From Cytophagales bacterium CG12_big_fil_rev_8_21_14_0_65_40_12 (GTDB lineage: Bacteria > Bacteroidota > Bacteroidia > Cytophagales > Cyclobacteriaceae): 64,000 bases of DNA. A program made the translations under genes and the position numbers. The notes below the pieces were generated by a model. That model made no database searches. It worked only from the letters and a program-made list of their open reading frames with translations, and was not told where the DNA came from. The stretch is from NCBI GenBank assembly GCA_002786855.1, contig PCUU01000026.1, positions 55,698 through 119,697 of the forward strand. Direction: 5' to 3'. Positions within the stretch are counted from its first letter, which is position 1. Each line of letters opens with the position of its first letter. Shown one piece after another: positions 54,564 through 64,000 of the stretch.

Positions 54564-56134
54564 AAAAAAAGCTTTTTCTTTTCTTATGCTTATTCACCCA
54601 AAGTTTGGTGGCACAAATCGAGCATAACGGCCGTTTCGAAATGGATTTTGATTGGCGCAATGATGCGCCTTTTGCTATTTCCACGGAAGAACAAGGCTTT
54701 TTATTGGTGCAATCACTTTTGGCCTCTCAAGGAAAAGAATACCCCTTGGTAATTTCTCAAATGGATACTGACCTGAAGCTTGTTTGGGAAGACAGCATCA
54801 AAGTACAGCGAGAATTTAGATTACTTGGCTACCACTACACCAATAACAAAACCTATTTATTGCTCCAAAACTCACCTGCTCAAACTAAAGTAAAGGTGCT
54901 AGTGATTGACAACCAAAGTCGGCAAATCATTTCTCATGAAGCTAAAGATTTGCTCGAAATTGAAATAGAAGAGTTTGAAGTCGTACAAAACTCTGCGGTA
55001 ATTGGTGGCTATCATGACGGAAGGCCGGTGGTCATGGCTTATGACTTAGAAAACGACAAAATAAGGACGCTGCCCAACGTTTTTAAAAACGATTCAAAGT
55101 TGATTGAAGTCAAAGTGAATAAGGATGGACTCACTTTCAACGTTCTGGTAAGTCAATTTAACTTGGCCCGAGACAAAACAATCATCGTCAATACCTATGA
55201 CTATCTGGGCAATCCTGTGAGAGACTACGAACTGCTGACCAAGCCCGAATATAGCCTGATCAATGGAATCTCCTCTTCCATAAACGACATTAGCCAGGTG
55301 GTTACTGGGCTTTATGGCTTCAAGTCAGACAGCAACCCAGCAGGAATTTACATCAACCACGTGGATAGAGTGGGCGAGCAATCAATGCAATACTTAAGTT
55401 TTGGCGAGCTGAATCATTTTTTCTCTTATCTGGGTGAAAAGAAAGCGGAGAAATACAGGAAGAAGGCCCTCAATGCCAAAAAAGCGGGCAAGGAAGTACG
55501 TTACAGGGTCCATCCCCTGCTATCGGAATTAATGGAAGACGATGACCACTATGTGTTTTTCGGGGAATTCATCAAAGGCTTCACCCATATAGACGATATC
55601 AATAGTCGCTATGGAGGGTATGATGGGGTAGGTAGGAATTATAATTACAGAGGAATCAACAATTACAACGATCCCTTAAGCAACAACAGCTTGGGCAATA
55701 TGGGCACCTTTGACTTTGAATTCTCGCATGCCTATACTTTGGTGATGGACAAACAAGGTCAAATACTATGGGATGATTGGGCAGAAATAGATAAAGAAAT
55801 GAATGGAATGCCCGTGAACATGGGTGAGCTGCAATGGCTCGATAACCGAGCCGTGTACTTATACTATTCTAAAGAAGAGCTGCGTGGCAAATTGATGGAC
55901 AGCACGAGTACTCAAGAACCGCTCGTGAGCGAAATCGCTTTAAGAACCGAAAACGATGTATTACGCTATGAAAATGAAAATAGCCTACGCACTATAAAGT
56001 GGTACGACAACCATTTTCTCGTTTCAGGAGTCCAAAACATTAGAACTAAAGGAGAATCTGCAGACCAGAAAAAGGTATTTTTTATCAACAAAGTCACGAT
56101 CAGCGTGGCCGAAAAAGCAAAAGGCCTCGATTAA
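54560..56134 (+). CDS. secreted hypothetical protein
   Basis: Signal peptide MKKKLFLFLCLFTQSLVAQ; GTG start overlapping the EVE stop. Confidence 0.6.
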   Translation: MKKKLFLFLCLFTQSLVAQIEHNGRFEMDFDWRNDAPFAISTEEQGFLLVQSLLASQGKEYPLVISQMDTDLKLVWEDSIKVQREFRLLGYHYTNNKTYLLLQNSPAQTKVKVLVIDNQSRQIISHEAKDLLEIEIEEFEVVQNSAVIGGYHDGRPVVMAYDLENDKIRTLPNVFKNDSKLIEVKVNKDGLTFNVLVSQFNLARDKTIIVNTYDYLGNPVRDYELLTKPEYSLINGISSSINDISQVVTGLYGFKSDSNPAGIYINHVDRVGEQSMQYLSFGELNHFFSYLGEKKAEKYRKKALNAKKAGKEVRYRVHPLLSELMEDDDHYVFFGEFIKGFTHIDDINSRYGGYDGVGRNYNYRGINNYNDPLSNNSLGNMGTFDFEFSHAYTLVMDKQGQILWDDWAEIDKEMNGMPVNMGELQWLDNRAVYLYYSKEELRGKLMDSTSTQEPLVSEIALRTENDVLRYENENSLRTIKWYDNHFLVSGVQNIRTKGESADQKKVFFINKVTISVAEKAKGLD

Positions 56135-56186
56135 TTGCAATGAACTGTTCCACTAGACAATCCTTTTAGTATCTTTGACACTTGAA

Positions 56187-56735
56187 ATGCAACGCAGACT
56201 CCTTCTAGGACATCCTCAACTGGCCATCACAATCGGCCGACTCTGTCAGGAACTGATAGAAAACCACCAGAATTTTGAAAATACCGTATTTCTTGGTCTT
56301 CAGCCAAGGGGCATCTATTTTGCCGAACGGATCAAAGCCAGATTGTTAGAATTTACCAAAGCTGAAATTGAGTTGGGTTATCTGGATTCTACATTCTATC
56401 GTGACGACTTCAGGCGAAGAGAATCTCCAAAAAGAGCCAATGAAACCAAAATCGATTTCTTGATCGAAGGCAAAAAGGTGATACTAATTGATGATGTATT
56501 CTATACAGGAAGGTCCATTAGAGCAGCAATGGATGCCATGATTGCCTATGGCAGACCTGCCAAAGTAGAACTTATGGTTTTGGTCGAAAGAAAATACTCA
56601 AGGCATGTGCCCGTAAAGCCAGACTACTTTGGCAGTCAAGTCAATACGCTTGATTCTCAAAAGGTATTGGTAGAGTGGGTGGAACAAGGCGTTGCCGATG
56701 ATAATGTATGGCTAATTACTAACGAAGAACAATAA
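56187..56735 (+). CDS. pyrR: PyrR bifunctional regulator/uracil phosphoribosyltransferase
   Basis: VILIDDVFYTGRSIRAAMDAM PRPP loop; VKPDYFGSQVNT; start ATG 56187. Confidence 0.93.
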   Translation: MQRRLLLGHPQLAITIGRLCQELIENHQNFENTVFLGLQPRGIYFAERIKARLLEFTKAEIELGYLDSTFYRDDFRRRESPKRANETKIDFLIEGKKVILIDDVFYTGRSIRAAMDAMIAYGRPAKVELMVLVERKYSRHVPVKPDYFGSQVNTLDSQKVLVEWVEQGVADDNVWLITNEEQ

Positions 56736-57667
56736 TGCAGGAGCAACTAAGTGTCAAACATCTTTTAGGAATTAAGGATTTAACTCCTGAAGATATTGAG
56801 CTTATTTTTCAAACTGCCGATGAATTCAAGGACGTTATTAATAGGCCAATCAAAAAAGTACCTTCACTAAGAGACATTACCATAGCCAATGTTTTCTTTG
56901 AAAATTCGACACGAACAAAACTCTCGTTCGAACTGGCAGAGAAGAGGCTTTCGGCAGATATTCTCAATTTTTCTTCAAGCAATAGCTCCGTAAAAAAGGG
57001 AGAAACCCTGCTCGACACGGTCAACAATATCTTATCGATGAAGGTAGATATGATCGTGATGCGACATTCTAGCCCAGGTGCGCCTCACTTTCTATCCAAA
57101 CACATCAAAGCCAACATTGTCAACGCAGGCGATGGAACGCACGAACATCCTACTCAAGCTTTGTTGGATACCTTTTCGATCAGAGAAAAATTGGGAGGAG
57201 TTGCAGGAAAGAAAGTAGCAATCATTGGAGATATCCTGCACTCTCGCGTAGCACTTTCAAACATCTTCGCACTCAAAAAATTAGGTGCAGAGGTCATGGT
57301 TTGTGGGCCAATTACTTTGCTGCCAAAACACATTACCTCTTTAGGAGTAAAAGTTGAGTTGAATGTTAGGAAAGCATTAGAATGGTGCGATGTCGCCAAT
57401 GTACTTCGCATTCAACTTGAGCGCCAGCAGATCAAATACTTTCCTTCTCTAAGAGAGTACTCTTTGTACTATGGGGTAAATAAAAAGTTGCTCGACTCGC
57501 TCAATAAAGAAATTGTAATCATGCACCCAGGCCCCATTAACCGAGGCGTAGAATTGAATTCAGATGTCGCTGATTCTGACCACGCCATCATCCTTGATCA
57601 GGTTGAAAATGGGGTTGCTATTCGAATGGCAGTATTATATTTACTCGCTTCACTCTCTAAAAATTAA
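56735..57667 (+). CDS. pyrB: aspartate carbamoyltransferase catalytic subunit
   Basis: FFENSTRTKLSFELAEKRL; DGTHEHPTQALLDTF; HPGPINRGVE. Confidence 0.97.
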   Translation: MQEQLSVKHLLGIKDLTPEDIELIFQTADEFKDVINRPIKKVPSLRDITIANVFFENSTRTKLSFELAEKRLSADILNFSSSNSSVKKGETLLDTVNNILSMKVDMIVMRHSSPGAPHFLSKHIKANIVNAGDGTHEHPTQALLDTFSIREKLGGVAGKKVAIIGDILHSRVALSNIFALKKLGAEVMVCGPITLLPKHITSLGVKVELNVRKALEWCDVANVLRIQLERQQIKYFPSLREYSLYYGVNKKLLDSLNKEIVIMHPGPINRGVELNSDVADSDHAIILDQVENGVAIRMAVLYLLASLSKN

Positions 57668-57670
57668 GCT

Positions 57671-58642
57671 ATGAAGAAGTTTTTCAAAATCATGATCATT
57701 GGCTTGTTGCTGGTGATCGCGGCATTCTATTTTTTGGTTTTGCCATACACGGTCAGCATGATTACCGATTACGATCGCTACACTTTTGAATCTGTTCTTG
57801 ATAATCCAGAAATGGTGGCAAAATTCGAGATTGGAGACAATAGAGATCCTGCTGACTACGGTTTTTCGAATTATGCTGAATTAGACTATGAAACGCTTTT
57901 CGATGGAATCAAATTGAATGGCTGGTATATTCCAGCTTCAAAAGATAGCATCACCAGGACTTTAATGATCAATCACGGTCGCACTTCAAACCGATTGAAA
58001 ACCATGAAGTATTTGGCTTTGATCAAAGAAACAGGTTTAGACTCACTTTACAATATTTTCATTCCTGATTTAAGAAACTCAGGAAAGTCTGAAGATGCCA
58101 AAACCGCCTTAGGTTATGAATTTGCCGAAGACATTGTAGGTTCAATGGCCATGCTTAAAAAGAATTTTAACCAAACGCACTTTGTGCTTTGGGGTTTTTC
58201 GATGGGCGCAATGGCCAGTGCCACTGCCGTGAATAGACCCGACTTAATCGATTATTGTAAAAATGAAGGGCTTGTAGTAGATAAACTTATTTTAGCCAGC
58301 CCGCTCAGCAATATTTACGAAACCTCGAAAGTGGCCAGCGATGAAATGGGCATTCCTGAATTTATCTTCAATATGTCGTTCAATAAATTTGATCATGTGA
58401 TCGATGATTGGGGGCAAAACATGAAGTTGTCCTACTTACTCACAGCGCATCCGCTACCCACTTTAGTATTGTACGGCAATGGCGATAAAACCACTCCAGC
58501 CGCTATTTTGGAAGCCGAAATAAAGGGCTTAGGCAACGTGCAAGCTGAGTTATTTGAAGGAGCTGATCATGTACAGATATATACACTTCCTCAATACAGA
58601 GCACGATATACAGATGCCGTAAATACCTTTTTGAGAAAATAA
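57671..58642 (+). CDS. alpha/beta hydrolase
   Basis: MINHGRTSNRLK, LWGFSMGAMAS nucleophile elbow. Confidence 0.88.
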   Translation: MKKFFKIMIIGLLLVIAAFYFLVLPYTVSMITDYDRYTFESVLDNPEMVAKFEIGDNRDPADYGFSNYAELDYETLFDGIKLNGWYIPASKDSITRTLMINHGRTSNRLKTMKYLALIKETGLDSLYNIFIPDLRNSGKSEDAKTALGYEFAEDIVGSMAMLKKNFNQTHFVLWGFSMGAMASATAVNRPDLIDYCKNEGLVVDKLILASPLSNIYETSKVASDEMGIPEFIFNMSFNKFDHVIDDWGQNMKLSYLLTAHPLPTLVLYGNGDKTTPAAILEAEIKGLGNVQAELFEGADHVQIYTLPQYRARYTDAVNTFLRK

Positions 58643-58662
58643 TCGCCCATCAAAAAACTTTA

Positions 58663-58705
58663 AAATCCTTCAACAGCTTAATCTATCTGTTGAAGGATTT
58701 TGCTT
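58663..58705. terminator. bidirectional terminator between convergent genes
   Basis: AAAATCCTTCAACAG-N10-CTGTTGAAGGATTTT, perfect 15-bp arms. Confidence 0.93.
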
Positions 58706-58706
58706 T

Positions 58707-60488
58707 TTAAAAGGTCAACTTCTTCCAGGTCTTCATCAGTAGAAGTACGCCTATTAGTGTAATTCCTGAAAGAATTAGCGCAGTCGTAATGTTGCCATAG
58801 ATAAACATTCCAGTCGCAAACAGGGCTGCATAAACAATCACAATTCCCAAAAACATGGCCAAAAGGTCGATGCTGAAACTGCCAATTTTGGATTCGAGGG
58901 CAATTCCTTCTGTCTTGGCAATTTTCTTAAAGCCATTCCATCCCATACCATAAGGTCGCACGGAGTTAAAGAAAGTTGCCAATTTCTTGTAGTCAGTAGG
59001 TCTGGTAGTTAAGGTCACCAAGAGCCATGTTACGGTGGTAATGCCCACGCTTAATAGTAATTTGTAATCATCTGGAATAGATGAGAAAATCTCTGGGCCA
59101 ATATCTTTGTTAAAAAGCAATGCCAATATAAATGACATCGTCATCCCTGCGATTTCAGAATAGGCATTGATCCTCCACCAAAACCATCTCAGAATAAAAA
59201 TTGAGCCCGTTCCTGCGCCAATCGATAGTAAAATCTGAAAGGCATTATAAGCGCTGGTCAGCACCAAAGCAAAAAGTCCTGCAAAAACCATGAGCAGCAC
59301 CGTAGAAATCCTTCCTACATTTACCAATTCCTTTTCGCTCGCTTCTGGCTTCACAAATCGCTGGTAGAAATCATAAGCAATATAAGACGAACCCCAGTTC
59401 AAATGAGTAGAAATGGTAGACATGAAAGCGGCAATCAGAGAAGCGATTACTACGCCCAATAAGCCAGCAGGCAACGAAAGCAACATGGCAGAATAGCCGA
59501 GATCATTCCCTATTTTGCCTTCAGAAATATTTGGGAAGGCCGTTCTAATCGCATCTAAATCTGGAAAAACCACCAAGGAAGCCAAAGCAATTAAAATCCA
59601 TGGCCAAGGGCGCAATGCATAATGAGTAATGTTGAAAAGCAATGTGGCTGAAACTGCGTTCTTCTCGTCTTTGGCAGAAAGCATTCGCTGTGCGATATAG
59701 CCTCCCCCACCTGGTTCTGCTCCTGGATACCAAACGCTCCACCATTGCACCGCAATTGGAATCACCAACAGCGTGATGAACAATTCTCTATTATTAAAAT
59801 CAGGAATAAGATCGAGCTTATCTTTAACATTTTCGTGCGCCAATAATTCCGTTAAACCGCCTACTTCTGGCAAATTGACAATGTAAATAGCCGCTGCTAT
59901 AGAACCCACCATGGCCACTAAAAACTGGAGGAAGTCGGTTAAAATTACGCCTCTAAGTCCGCCCATAGAACTATAAGCCACAGTAATTACTGAGGCATAT
60001 ACAATGGTTTTCCATGGCTCAAGCCCAAACATGACCTCGCCAATCTTAATGGCAGCCAAAGACACCGAGGCCATGATCATCACATTGAAGAATACACCAA
60101 GGTAGATGGCCCTAAAGCCTCTTAAAAAAGCAGCTTCCTTTCCGCTGTATCGGGTTTCATAAAATTCAAGGTCGGTAAGTACACCGGATTTGCGCCAGAG
60201 TTTGGCGTAAACAAAAACTGTAAGCATTCCCGTAATCAAGAAAGCCCACCAAACCCAGTTACCAGCTACTCCATTTTGCCTGACAATATCAGTGACCAAG
60301 TTGGGTGTATCAGCCGAAAATGTGGTGGCAACCATGGAAATTCCCAAAAGCCACCATGGCATATTCCTTCCTGATAAAAAAAATTCTTTCGAGCTCGTTC
60401 CTGCTTTTTTGGACACCTTGATGCCTATAAGCAAGAAAACAACAAAAAATGAGATGATGATGATCCAATCCAGTGAGGCCAAATGCAT
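58707..60488 (-). CDS. sodium:solute symporter (SSS family)
   Basis: FLSGRNMPWWLLGISMVATTFSADTPNLVTDI; multi-TM. Confidence 0.93.
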   Translation of the reverse strand: MHLASLDWIIIISFFVVFLLIGIKVSKKAGTSSKEFFLSGRNMPWWLLGISMVATTFSADTPNLVTDIVRQNGVAGNWVWWAFLITGMLTVFVYAKLWRKSGVLTDLEFYETRYSGKEAAFLRGFRAIYLGVFFNVMIMASVSLAAIKIGEVMFGLEPWKTIVYASVITVAYSSMGGLRGVILTDFLQFLVAMVGSIAAAIYIVNLPEVGGLTELLAHENVKDKLDLIPDFNNRELFITLLVIPIAVQWWSVWYPGAEPGGGGYIAQRMLSAKDEKNAVSATLLFNITHYALRPWPWILIALASLVVFPDLDAIRTAFPNISEGKIGNDLGYSAMLLSLPAGLLGVVIASLIAAFMSTISTHLNWGSSYIAYDFYQRFVKPEASEKELVNVGRISTVLLMVFAGLFALVLTSAYNAFQILLSIGAGTGSIFILRWFWWRINAYSEIAGMTMSFILALLFNKDIGPEIFSSIPDDYKLLLSVGITTVTWLLVTLTTRPTDYKKLATFFNSVRPYGMGWNGFKKIAKTEGIALESKIGSFSIDLLAMFLGIVIVYAALFATGMFIYGNITTALILSGITLIGVLLLMKTWKKLTF

Positions 60489-60568
60489 AATAATGATTTC
60501 TTAAATTGACTTGTCTTGTCTTTTTCGACAACTTCGAACCAACAAGTATAATTAAAATCGAGCAGAAA

Positions 60569-61459
60569 ATGGATTTGACTTTAGTAGTTCTGGCAGCCGG
60601 TATGGGTAGCCGATATGGTGGCAATAAACAATTGGATGGAATTGGCCCAAATGGAGAGATTATTATGGATTATTCAATCCATGATGCCATCAATGCTGGC
60701 TTCTCTAAAGTGGTGTTTATTATAAGAACGGATTTGAAAGATGCCTTTGACGATCATTATAAAGACAGGTTTCAAGGAAAAATCAAAATGGAATATGCCT
60801 TTCAAAATGAATACACCCAACACACTGCTCCTTATGAGGCCAATCGCAAAAAACCATGGGGAACCACACATGCGATTTTAGCCGCAAAACACTTGATCAA
60901 CGAGCCTTTCGTAGTCATCAATGCCGATGATTATTACGGTCAAGAATCATTTACCGAAGTGGTTGTAGCCATGAAAGCGTTAAAACCTAACGAGCATTTG
61001 ATCATGGGTTATGGATTAGTGAATACATTATCGGATCATGGCACTGTGAATCGTGGTGTTTGCCAAGTAGACGCCAACATGAACCTTACTGGCATCAAAG
61101 AAACCCTTTCTATCAGCAAAGATGGAGATGAGATTTCTTACGAAGAAGATGGTGTTCGTCATACACTCGATCCAAAAACCTATGTATCTATGAACTTCTG
61201 GGGCTTCCCAACTTCCGTGCTTGGTGACTTCGAAGAAAAATTCATTGATTTCGTAAAGCAGAATCATGAAAACCCAAAAGCAGAGTGCTTTATCCCTGTT
61301 GAAGTAGACAACTTGATGAAAGAAGGCAAGGCCACAGTAAAAGTGGTACCTACTTCAGCTTCTTGGCTTGGCGTTACTTATCAAGAAGATAAACCACACG
61401 TGGTAAACGGAATTAACAAAATGATAGCCGATGGTAAATATCCATCAAAAGTAGGTTAA
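60569..61459 (+). CDS. sugar-phosphate nucleotidyltransferase-like protein
   Basis: LVVLAAGMGSRYGGNKQLDGIGPNGEIIMDYSIHDA; start MDLTLVVLAAG. Confidence 0.88.
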   Translation: MDLTLVVLAAGMGSRYGGNKQLDGIGPNGEIIMDYSIHDAINAGFSKVVFIIRTDLKDAFDDHYKDRFQGKIKMEYAFQNEYTQHTAPYEANRKKPWGTTHAILAAKHLINEPFVVINADDYYGQESFTEVVVAMKALKPNEHLIMGYGLVNTLSDHGTVNRGVCQVDANMNLTGIKETLSISKDGDEISYEEDGVRHTLDPKTYVSMNFWGFPTSVLGDFEEKFIDFVKQNHENPKAECFIPVEVDNLMKEGKATVKVVPTSASWLGVTYQEDKPHVVNGINKMIADGKYPSKVG

Positions 61460-62490
61460 TGAAAGTCGTTTCTGAAACGGCTTCACGCTTTCAAATCAAG
61501 GATAAAGTGGTCTCCATCACACCTTTTGGTGGAGGCCATATCAACGCTACTTGGAAAGTAACTTGCGAAAAATCGGAATATCTTCTTCAAAAAATCAATC
61601 AATCTGTTTTCCCTTTGGTTGAGCATATTGTTGAGAACCGAAAGTTGCTCAATGCCCTGCCCGATACTTCGATATTGGTAGAAGAAGTTTTGACAGAAGA
61701 AGGCGGAAGCGCTCTCTTTACCGAAAATGGTGTTTTTAGAATGCAGCGCTTTATTGCAGAAGCCTATGCACCTTCTAGCGTTGAATCAAATAACGAGGCT
61801 TTTGAAGCAGCCTATGGTTTTGGAGAGTTTTTGAAGCAAACCAACTCGCTCAATCCTGCTGATTTCAAAGAAGTAATCCCAGGCTTCCATAATCTTGAAT
61901 TAAGACTCAATCAGTTAGCCGAAGCGAAGGAAAAAGATAAGGCTGCACGATTAAATTCAATAACCAACTTGGTTGAGCAAGTCGAGTCATTCGCTTGGAT
62001 CAACGAAAAAATGAATTCACTCTGGCTCAATGGATTACCATTGAGAGTGTGTCACAACGACACAAAAATTGACAACATTTTACTGAACAGAACAACCTCA
62101 TCCTTCCAATATGTAATTGATTTAGATACCGTAGGTGGAGGAAGCATGCTCTATGATTTTGGGGATTTAATGCGTACCTGTATTTCACCCACCAAAGAAT
62201 CAGAAAGAGATTTGAAGCAAATCGTTTTCAGGGATGAAATCTTTGAAGCACTAACAGAAGGCTTCATGAAATCGGTTGCTTCATTTATTTCACCAATTGA
62301 AAAAGAAAATCTCTATTTTGGTGGCATTTATATGACTTATATAATGGCTGTTCGATTTCTTACGGATTACCTCAATGGCGATGTTTATTATAAAATCACC
62401 TTTGAGGATGAAAACTTGGTAAGGACCAAAAACCAAATGGCGCTTTTAAATCTATTTGTTCAAAAATTCGGCTTCGGCCCAAAAAATTAA
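61459..62490 (+). CDS. APH-fold phosphotransferase (candidate sugar 1-kinase)
   Basis: GGGHINATWKV; LRVCHNDTKIDNILLN; YVIDLDTVGGGSMLYDFGDLMRT; overlaps previous CDS (TAATG). Confidence 0.85.
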   Translation: MKVVSETASRFQIKDKVVSITPFGGGHINATWKVTCEKSEYLLQKINQSVFPLVEHIVENRKLLNALPDTSILVEEVLTEEGGSALFTENGVFRMQRFIAEAYAPSSVESNNEAFEAAYGFGEFLKQTNSLNPADFKEVIPGFHNLELRLNQLAEAKEKDKAARLNSITNLVEQVESFAWINEKMNSLWLNGLPLRVCHNDTKIDNILLNRTTSSFQYVIDLDTVGGGSMLYDFGDLMRTCISPTKESERDLKQIVFRDEIFEALTEGFMKSVASFISPIEKENLYFGGIYMTYIMAVRFLTDYLNGDVYYKITFEDENLVRTKNQMALLNLFVQKFGFGPKN

Positions 62491-62564
62491 GTCAACACCT
62501 TCAAAAGATGTGTTGGTGACGATAAAATCACTAATTTCAATCCAAAGACTTTAAAATTTTTCTC

Positions 62565-63140
62565 ATGAAAAAAATCATCTTACCCCTTCTAATATGTTTC
62601 AGCTTGTTTTCTGTAAGCACGGTAAAAGCCCAAAGCTGGAAATTAGACCCTGCCCATTCAAGCATTCTTTTTAATGCCAAACATTCAGGGATTTCTTTCG
62701 TCAATGGACGGTTTACTTCATTTGAAGCCACAGTTGAAGGAGGCACAGCAGAAGATTTTAGCAATGCAAAAGTTTCATTCACAGCCCAAGTATCGAGTAT
62801 TAACACAGGGGTTGAGGGAAGGGACAATCACCTAAAGTCCGCTGATTTTTTTGATATGGAAAACCACCCTACAATTAAATTTGAAAGCACTTCGTTTACC
62901 AAATCTGGCGAAAACAAGTACAAAGTGGTGGGCAACCTGACCATGAGAGGAAACACAAAAGAAGTAGTGCTTGAGGCCGAGCATATTGGCACAATCGATA
63001 CCAGAGACGGTGGTAAAAAAGCGGGTTTCCAGCTTATAGGCACGGTTGATAGAAATGAATTTGGTGTTTCAGGTGCTGGTGGCTCTGTTGCTCCAATGAT
63101 TGAAATCATCTGTAATGTTGAAATGGCTTCACAAAAGTAA
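62565..63140 (+). CDS. YceI family protein
   Basis: WKLDPAHSSILFNAKHSGISFVNGRFTSFEATVEGG; signal peptide. Confidence 0.95.
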   Translation: MKKIILPLLICFSLFSVSTVKAQSWKLDPAHSSILFNAKHSGISFVNGRFTSFEATVEGGTAEDFSNAKVSFTAQVSSINTGVEGRDNHLKSADFFDMENHPTIKFESTSFTKSGENKYKVVGNLTMRGNTKEVVLEAEHIGTIDTRDGGKKAGFQLIGTVDRNEFGVSGAGGSVAPMIEIICNVEMASQK

Positions 63141-63169
63141 GATTCAAAGATTTTAATTAAGACTGATTG

Positions 63170-63673
63170 ATGACTAAATCTGCTCAATATTGGATAGATA
63201 AGCTTGAATTACAGGCACATCCTGAAGGCGGTTATTACAAAGAAACCTATCGCTCGAAAGACCGATTGCATGAGTTCAAACTGCCCGATCGTTATAAGTC
63301 TTCTAGGGTATTTGGCACTTCTATTTACTTTTTATTGACCGCTGAAAGCAATTCTAATTTTCATCGGCTCAATTCAGATGAAATTTGGCATTTCCACACA
63401 GGTGGCGCTGCTAAAATTCATTTTATTTCTCCACAAGGGGATTTGAGTACTAAAACCATAGGAATTGATTTAGAAGCAGGTGAACAATTCCAAGTGGTCA
63501 TCCCGAAGCATTATTGGTTTGCTGCCGAGATTATCTCTGGTGATTATATCCTAGTAGGCTGCACGGTTGCCCCAGGTTTTGAGTTTGAGGATTTCCATTT
63601 AGCCGATCGCTCCGAGCTCACTTCCGCTTATCCAGATCACAAAACTTTGATCGAAAGGTTTACGCATGTATAG
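63170..63673 (+). CDS. cupin domain-containing protein (DUF985)
   Basis: LQAHPEGGYYKETYRS; SDEIWHFHTGGA; GCTVAPGFEFEDFHLADRSEL. Confidence 0.93.
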   Translation: MTKSAQYWIDKLELQAHPEGGYYKETYRSKDRLHEFKLPDRYKSSRVFGTSIYFLLTAESNSNFHRLNSDEIWHFHTGGAAKIHFISPQGDLSTKTIGIDLEAGEQFQVVIPKHYWFAAEIISGDYILVGCTVAPGFEFEDFHLADRSELTSAYPDHKTLIERFTHV

Positions 63674-63725
63674 TCGTGCTCTTTTTTGAGCACGGTGTAT
63701 CATTTAAAACTTAACTCAAAACAAC

Positions 63726-63953
63726 ATGATTCTAACAACCACTCCATCTATTGAAGGTCATTCAATTACTAAATACCATGGCGTAATTACAGGAGAGGCC
63801 ATTATTGGCGCCAACCTCTTCAAAGATATTTTTGCTAGCATCACCGACTTAGTTGGTGGCCGCTCTGGCACTTACGAAAGAGTACTTCGCGAAGCCAAAA
63901 ATAATGCATTGCAAGAATTAGAATACCCGTTGGGTGAAATAGGTTTTGTATAA
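63726..63953 (+). pseudogene. C-terminally truncated UPF0145/YbjQ-family protein
   Basis: [54 protein letters not shown] is family-typical; the usual C-terminal GANAVVGVDxDYE region is absent, replaced by YPLGEIGFV-stop. Confidence 0.7.
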
Positions 63954-63975
63954 AATATAGGCTCAGATATTGGAT

Positions 63976-64000
63976 TAAGATACTGATATTCAGTATCTTA
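63976..64000. repeat. palindrome at window edge
   Basis: TAAGATACTGA-TAT-TCAGTATCTTA, perfect 11-bp arms. Confidence 0.9.

Noticed and set aside
1-64000. Diversity-generating retroelement, retron, prophage or integron
   Set aside because: No reverse transcriptase, integrase, capsid/terminase or attC-like array seen in any translated ORF.
1-64000. tRNA/rRNA genes
   Set aside because: No cloverleaf-like T-loop (GGTTCGAATCC-type) or rRNA signatures recognised; tRNAscan-SE would be needed for certainty.

Overview
This 64 kb window is a chromosomal segment of a Bacteroidetes bacterium, probably from the Cytophagales (inferred from gene content and from TAnnTTTG-type -7 promoter boxes). Most of it is housekeeping: recJ, fumC, mutS, rlmD, pyrR-pyrB, purT, polX, phoH, and a complete arginine operon (GNAT-argG-argC-argD-argF'-argB-argE/dapE-like). 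There are also several two-component systems, ABC transporters and secreted or lipoprotein genes. I saw no rRNA, tRNA, CRISPR, prophage or large IS. The accessory and non-coding signals that look most worth follow-up are: (1) a RAYT/REP transposase gene bounded by exact 26-bp inverted REP hairpins plus an inner hairpin pair; (2) two MNT/HEPN toxin-antitoxin modules, one with an in-frame nonsense codon in the HEPN gene and one translationally coupled to a VF530-family gene; (3) a HigBA-type module whose operator-like palindrome overlaps its -7 box; (4) a predicted orphan sRNA near 34.2 kb with its own promoter box and terminator; (5) 21-bp-phased direct repeats upstream of a LiaF-like/LytS/LytTR cluster; (6) a palindrome between divergent NtrC-type regulator and FtsX-like permease genes; (7) a ~64-bp structured repeat flanking a small gene, with a covarying stem; (8) a paralogous degenerate leader upstream of two adjacent lipoprotein genes; and (9) a UPF0145/YbjQ-like gene truncated next to a 23-bp palindrome at the window end. 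All functional calls come from reading the translated sequences. No database search was run.
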